A program made the position numbers and the translations under genes. 64,000 nucleotides of DNA from contig JAFSDQ010000015.1 in assembly GCA_017436135.1 (NCBI GenBank), forward strand, positions 1-64,000, read 5' to 3'. The notes beneath the pieces were generated by a model. That model did no database searches, was not told where the DNA came from, and saw only the letters and a list, made by a program, of their open reading frames with translations. This DNA is from Clostridia bacterium. Its GTDB lineage: Bacteria > Bacillota_A > Clostridia > Monoglobales > Monoglobaceae. Each line of letters begins with the position of its first letter. Within the stretch, counting starts at the first letter, position 1. This document shows positions 59,724 through 64,000 of this stretch, in pieces.

Positions 59724-61361
59724 TTATTCTACTGCAATCATATAATAATAAACAGGCTGTCCGCCGTAAACTACTGAAACATCAATATCCTCGTTCTCTT
59801 CGCTGATTTTGTCAGCTAAAGCCTGGGCTGTTTCCTCGTCTGTTTCTGCCCCATAGTATATGGTAACAATTTCAGACATATCATCAATCATTCTCTTGCA
59901 AAGAGCAAGGGAAACCTGGTTTAGCTCGCTGCCGATATCCGTAATGTCACTTCCTACCATTCCCATTACATCCCCTTCGTGGATTTCAAATCCGCCAACA
60001 GCAGAATCACGAGCCGCAAAGGTAACCTGACCACACTTTACAAGCTTCATCATCTCTGTCATTGCCTCTGTGTTGTCAGCCTCTTCTGCATCGCCGTCAA
60101 AGGCAAGCATTGCCGATATACCCTGGGGAATATTTTTTGTTGGAATAACCACAACATTTTTATCGATAATATCATTTACCTGCTCTGCTGCAAGAATGAT
60201 ATTCTTATTATTGGGTAAGATGTATATGGTTTCTGCCGCAATCTTTGATGCTGCATCAGCCAAATCCTGGGTGCTTGGGTTCATGGTCTGCCCGCCCTCT
60301 ACAATGCTGTCAACACCAATGCTCTTAAATACATCTGTAAGTCCTGAACCTGCAGACACCGCAACAACACCATATTTTTTAAGCTCAACAGGTGCGCCCG
60401 CCTCATTTGCTTCAGCCTCTGCAATGTTTTCGCTGTGCTGATACTTCATATTATCAACCTTAATATTGATAAGTTCTCCTATTTTAAGAGCTTGCTCCAT
60501 TACAAAGCCGGGGTGATTGGTATGGATATGTACCTTAACAATCTCATCATCGGCTATAACAAGCATACAATCGCCCTTGGGGGATATTGCAGCTTCAAAT
60601 TGATTGGTCTGTCTGTCAGGAGATGACTTTTGTATAATAAATTCAGTACAATACTGGAATTTTATATCTGCAGTATCTATATTAGCAGATGATGCTGCGC
60701 CCCCTGTGGTCTGAACGGGGACATTACCCTCCTTTGCCTGTACTGCCTTACCCTCTTTAAGAGCATAAGCTGCGCCCTCAAGGAGAGTAACCACTCCGCA
60801 GCCTCCGGCATCCACAACACCTGCTTGCTTTAAAACAGGGAGAATATCGGGAGTTCTGTCAAGGCTCTCTTTACATGCCTGAATTATAGCATAAAAGAAT
60901 TCTGCCCCATCCTCGTAGTTCTCATAATTCTGCTCTGCAAATTCCGCACCCTCGCGGACTACAGTAAGGATTGTTCCCTCGGTAGGCTTCATTACCGCTC
61001 TGTAGGCAGTATCACGGCCACCGCAAGCCGCATTTTTTATATCCTCAACATCAAGAGCTTCCTTGCCGGCAATCGCTCCCGCTATACCTCGCAATATCTG
61101 GGACAAAATTACCCCTGAATTACCTCTTGCGTTACGAAGAGCAGCCTTTGCAAGCACTCCCATTATATCGCCGACAGTTTTACTGTCAGAGGACAAAGCC
61201 GCCTGTGCCGCACCGCTGAAGGTAAGCCCCATATTTGTTCCTGTATCCCCATCGGGAACAGGAAATACATTAAGGTCATTTATTGCCTTTTTATCGTTCT
61301 GAAGATTATTAGAAGCCGATTCCAGCATCAGCTTTATATGGTTTATATCTATAACTCTCAC
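59724..61361 (-). CDS. fakA: Fatty acid kinase subunit A-like DAK2-domain protein (YloV/FakA)
   Basis: 545 residues from a GTG start, GGAGG upstream. The DhaL-like kinase domain starts LNVFPVPDGDTGTNMGLTF, with GNSGVILSQILRG and DAGGCGVV. The C-terminal half is the DAK-associated FakB-binding region (VHIHTNHPGFVMEQAL, TIYILPNNKNIILAAEQ). FakA phosphorylates FakB-bound exogenous fatty acids. It is paired with the Asp23-family gene upstream, 24 bp away. Confidence 0.9.
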   Translation of the reverse strand: MRVIDINHIKLMLESASNNLQNDKKAINDLNVFPVPDGDTGTNMGLTFSGAAQAALSSDSKTVGDIMGVLAKAALRNARGNSGVILSQILRGIAGAIAGKEALDVEDIKNAACGGRDTAYRAVMKPTEGTILTVVREGAEFAEQNYENYEDGAEFFYAIIQACKESLDRTPDILPVLKQAGVVDAGGCGVVTLLEGAAYALKEGKAVQAKEGNVPVQTTGGAASSANIDTADIKFQYCTEFIIQKSSPDRQTNQFEAAISPKGDCMLVIADDEIVKVHIHTNHPGFVMEQALKIGELINIKVDNMKYQHSENIAEAEANEAGAPVELKKYGVVAVSAGSGLTDVFKSIGVDSIVEGGQTMNPSTQDLADAASKIAAETIYILPNNKNIILAAEQVNDIIDKNVVVIPTKNIPQGISAMLAFDGDAEEADNTEAMTEMMKLVKCGQVTFAARDSAVGGFEIHEGDVMGMVGSDITDIGSELNQVSLALCKRMIDDMSEIVTIYYGAETDEETAQALADKISEENEDIDVSVVYGGQPVYYYMIAVE

Positions 61362-61385
61362 TGTTTTTCCTCCGATTCTTATATC

Positions 61386-61739
61386 CTAATTAACACGAAT
61401 GCTCTCTACATTAACAGTTACAGAGCCAACCTTCATTCCTGTCTGCTCCTCTACCTGATACTTAACATTACTCTTTACAATATCCCCAACTGTGCTGACA
61501 TTTACGCCATACTCCATGATAACATAAAGAGCAATATCTATAACATCCTCTGTTACCTTTACCTTTACACCCTTATCAATACTCTCTTTTTTAAGGAGCA
61601 TAGCAATTCCGTCCTTGCCCGAGCGTGCCGCCATACCTACTACCCCATAACATTTTGTAGCCGCGTATCCTGCAAGCTTTGCAATAACGCTGTTGGAAAT
61701 CCTTATCATACCTTTTTCATTCTTAATTTCTGCTGCCAT
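61386..61739 (-). CDS. Asp23/Gls24 family envelope-stress protein (YloU-like)
   Basis: 117 residues, full length for the family: IRISNSVIAKLAGYAATKC, VVGMAA, KVKVTEDVIDIALYVIMEYG. Its place directly upstream of fakA is the conserved yloU-yloV pairing. AAAGGAG precedes the ATG. Confidence 0.92.
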   Translation of the reverse strand: MAAEIKNEKGMIRISNSVIAKLAGYAATKCYGVVGMAARSGKDGIAMLLKKESIDKGVKVKVTEDVIDIALYVIMEYGVNVSTVGDIVKSNVKYQVEEQTGMKVGSVTVNVESIRVN

Positions 61740-61772
61740 ATTTTTTCTCCTTTCTGACTTATAAAACTATAG

Positions 61773-63851
61773 CTATATTAAAATTGTGTTTGCTTCAAGA
61801 TTTTTACCATTTTCCGCATCTCTTTCATGACAGGTAAACAAAATTGTCTGCCATTCTTCCGAAAGCTCCTTTAACAGCTTCAGGGAAGACAAGGCACGGG
61901 AGTCATCATAAGCTGTAAGTATATCATCAAGCAATAAAATCTTTCCCTGGGTTATCAGCTCTGCAACTCCAAGTCTTAAGGCAAGATATAACTGCTCATA
62001 AGTGCCAAAGCTGAAATACTCTGCATCAAAAAGCTCTTCTCCTTGAGGCACCCTCATCATATACTGGTCAGAAACTCTCACTCCGTCATATTTTCCCTCT
62101 GTCAAAATCCTTATGAGCTCTGACACTCTGCTTCCAAGTCGGGGAAGATTTTCTCTGTTCCATATTTCCCCCGCTTCCTTTATTGCCTTTTCTGTTTCTC
62201 CTATCACCAAAAGCTGTCTTTCAAGCTCCTGTATCTCTTCCTGAATCCCATTTATTTCTGTATCAATATCTGATGGAATTCTCTCAATTGTCACCTGATA
62301 TGCCATCTTACTGTCAATAGCCTTTATTTCTGCCACAAGCTCCAATTGTTTTTCTCTTTTTTGCCTTAAAAGCCCGTCAATTTCAGCCGTTTCTCTACAC
62401 TCACCGCAAAGAGCCTTTTCTGCCTCTGTTTTAAGCTCCTCATAGGACACTCCTCCAAGAAAAGCTGCCTTTGCCTCCTCAAGACTCTTTACCCGCTCCC
62501 GCAGTCCTTGTCCTGTGGTATAAAGCTCTGATAATTCATTGCTGTCTTTTACACCATAGCTTTTCAATATGCTTTTGAGCGCCAGCTCCTTTGACTTTAT
62601 TTCTTCTTCATTTTTCTTTAGTTCGGCTTCTTTTGCAGCTGCTCCTGCTTTTAATTCCTGTAATATATTAGAGCAGTTTCGTATTACAGAAATATTTCTT
62701 ATAACCAAAACTAAACCAATTACACCAAGGGCTGCGCTCACCACTGTCATAGGAATATTTCCAAGAATAAAACCACATATAATTGCGCCTATGATACCTA
62801 TTACAGCAAGCGTTCCTCCGCCGCCAACAAAAATTCCTGCACGCTGACTCTTCATAAGAAGCTTTGCTTCCCTGTCGCCGCTGTCCTCGGTTTTGTTCAG
62901 GCTCTCTTTAAGACCCTGTATTTCTCTCTCTATAGCAAAAGCCTTTTCTGTTGTTTCTCTGTCAAGACCCCGGCTGTTTTTGTAGTCCTGGCTGTTGTAT
63001 ATTAAATTCAGTTTTTTATCACTTTCATCAATTTGCAAAACAAGCTCTGCCTTGGCTTTTATTTCCTTTGCCTCAACGCTTTTTTTATGCTCTTCCTCAA
63101 GGGCGGCAATCTCTTTTTCAAGTCCCCGCAGTTCCTCTTTTGCTTTTGTAGCTCTTATTCTTGTTTGCTCTGTCTGGGAAAGCTGTGTCGCCAAATCATA
63201 TTTCTCCCGCTTACATTGGTCAAGGCGTGTTTTAAGAAGGTCCAGTCTTCCTCTTGTGCTTCTGCCGTCCTTTGCCTGAATTTCCCGTCGCATCCCCTCT
63301 ATAGCTGCAAGGGCAGAAGAAACAGAAACACTCTCATCCCCCGAGGATTGAAGATTTATAAGCCGCTTGGACAGTTCCTCGTCCTTACCGCCCATAAATA
63401 TTCCCCTTTGGGAAATCCAAAGAGTTTTTTCAAACAAATCCGCAGACATACCAAAAAGAATTTCACCAAGCTCTCTCACATTATATTCCGGAATAATTTG
63501 TCCGGTGGCTCCGTCACAAACCTGGGTTTTATCCCCTTGTTGAGTCTTGCCAAATATTCTGTGAATTTCCACCACTCGTCCGTCAATCAGAAGAGTCATT
63601 GCCCCCTCCGCTGTCCGAGCTTTCCAGGGAATTGCTCTTTCCCTTTCTTTTAGAGCTTCACCGCTTCGTTTTCTTGTGGGAAGTCCGTAAAGCATCGCTT
63701 TTAAAAAAAGCTGAACAGTAGATTTCCCTGCTTCATTTTTTCCATATATAAGGTTTAACCCCTCATCAAACTCAATGGTGTAATTTTCAAATTTTCCAAA
63801 TTTGATAAGGTTAATTTTTTGTATCTTTACATTTTTGCTCTCGGGCATCAT
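61773..63851 (-). CDS. YhaN/SbcC-like AAA ATPase with coiled coil and membrane hairpin
   Basis: 692 residues. P-loop GKNEAGKSTVQLF near residue 40; the Walker B region is ILLLDDILTAYDDSRAL near the C-terminus with a signature-like FSFGTYEQLYLALRLG before it. Long coiled coils lie between. At the middle are two hydrophobic segments (GGTLAVIGIIGAIICGFIL; MTVVSAALGVIGLVLV), which would put the coil apex in the membrane, as in Bacillus YhaN. Its ATG overlaps the stop of the upstream gene by the ATGA pattern, so it pairs with the nuclease-like partner and may act in DNA end processing. Confidence 0.8.
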   Translation of the reverse strand: MMPESKNVKIQKINLIKFGKFENYTIEFDEGLNLIYGKNEAGKSTVQLFLKAMLYGLPTRKRSGEALKERERAIPWKARTAEGAMTLLIDGRVVEIHRIFGKTQQGDKTQVCDGATGQIIPEYNVRELGEILFGMSADLFEKTLWISQRGIFMGGKDEELSKRLINLQSSGDESVSVSSALAAIEGMRREIQAKDGRSTRGRLDLLKTRLDQCKREKYDLATQLSQTEQTRIRATKAKEELRGLEKEIAALEEEHKKSVEAKEIKAKAELVLQIDESDKKLNLIYNSQDYKNSRGLDRETTEKAFAIEREIQGLKESLNKTEDSGDREAKLLMKSQRAGIFVGGGGTLAVIGIIGAIICGFILGNIPMTVVSAALGVIGLVLVIRNISVIRNCSNILQELKAGAAAKEAELKKNEEEIKSKELALKSILKSYGVKDSNELSELYTTGQGLRERVKSLEEAKAAFLGGVSYEELKTEAEKALCGECRETAEIDGLLRQKREKQLELVAEIKAIDSKMAYQVTIERIPSDIDTEINGIQEEIQELERQLLVIGETEKAIKEAGEIWNRENLPRLGSRVSELIRILTEGKYDGVRVSDQYMMRVPQGEELFDAEYFSFGTYEQLYLALRLGVAELITQGKILLLDDILTAYDDSRALSSLKLLKELSEEWQTILFTCHERDAENGKNLEANTILI

Positions 63852-64000
63852 TTGTCACCTCCAAGCAAAACTTCTATTCCAAGAAGCATAGCATCCCGGG
63901 CGATAGCTTTTTCTTCTCCCGAAAGTGCCGATATCCTTTTTTGCATAATCCTGACAAATTCACCGCAAAGGGTGTTTTGTTCAGCTAACTTTTCCACATC
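63848..64000 (-). CDS. C-terminal end of probable YhaO/SbcD-like nuclease (partial)
   Basis: The last 50 residues of a gene that enters from the right edge: DVEKLAEQNTLCGEFVRIMQ...ALSGEEKAIARDAMLLG...GGDK. The stop (63848-63850) overlaps the next ATG by four bases. The visible part is helical and has no catalytic motif. The assignment to a metallophosphoesterase partner is inferred from the usual yhaO-yhaN pairing. Confidence 0.6.
   Translation of the reverse strand, partial: DVEKLAEQNTLCGEFVRIMQKRISALSGEEKAIARDAMLLGIEVLLGGDK

Overview
The window looks like chromosome of a low-GC, Gram-positive, anaerobic member of the Clostridia (Bacillota). The evidence is a dcw cluster headed by mraZ, a PASTA-domain penicillin-binding protein, DivIB/FtsQ, the phoH-ybeY-era-yqzL-recO run, YloU/FakA next to recG, a lone hydE, and many GTG/TTG starts. 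MurE carries a DNPR motif, which suggests meso-diaminopimelate peptidoglycan. The genus cannot be read from the sequence. I saw no rRNA, tRNA or CRISPR array.

Layout. (1) 1-4.1 kb: minus-strand metabolic genes: the N-terminus of a radical SAM protein, an SGNH esterase, an FAD-dependent oxidoreductase and a beta-propeller glycosidase. (2) 4.2-17.1 kb: a 12.9-kb integrative and mobilizable element inserted at the 3' end of rpsI. It is bounded by 60-bp near-perfect repeats that duplicate the last rpsI codons and the rpsI terminator. It carries a helicase-nuclease fusion, an amidoligase paired with a class II glutamine amidotransferase, a Mor-like regulator, two small membrane proteins, a serine recombinase, an unknown 341-residue protein, a replication helicase, a short relaxase, Xis and a tyrosine integrase. 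No type IV secretion genes are present. (3) 17.1-22.1 kb: rpsI, rplM (strong promoter and probable L13 leader), rseP, dxr, a FliB-like protein and a dCMP-deaminase-like protein. (4) 22.2-37.9 kb: hydE, then the division and cell-wall cluster read on the minus strand as mraZ-rsmH-ftsL-PBP-murE-murF-mraY-ftsW-murG-murA-ftsQ-ftsZ. It lacks murD, murC, murB and ftsA. Four helically phased MraZ boxes lie at its promoter. (5) 38-42 kb, plus strand: phoH, ybeY, era, yqzL, recO and a QueG-like iron-sulfur protein. (6) 42-51.4 kb: sugar catabolism (MFS transporter, FGGY kinase, DeoR regulator, KDG kinase, KDPG aldolase, L-fucose isomerase), interrupted by a RAYT transposase with REP-like palindromes, an XRE regulator and a secreted stalk-domain protein. 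(7) 51.4-57.5 kb: two secreted WG-repeat paralogues and a DUF4855-like protein. (8) 57.6-64 kb: recG, fakA, an Asp23/YloU protein, a YhaN-like ATPase and the C-terminus of its probable nuclease partner.

The best candidates for an undescribed system are on the mobile element. One is the zinc-ribbon amidoligase with its translationally coupled amidotransferase, which together look like an ammonia-supplied amide-bond-forming modification module. The other is the divergently transcribed helicase with a C-terminal PD-(D/E)XK-like motif, a possible single-protein defence gene. The att structure is also informative: a compensatory base-pair change between the two terminator copies, and a third copy of the core followed by what may be a foreign rpsI terminator.
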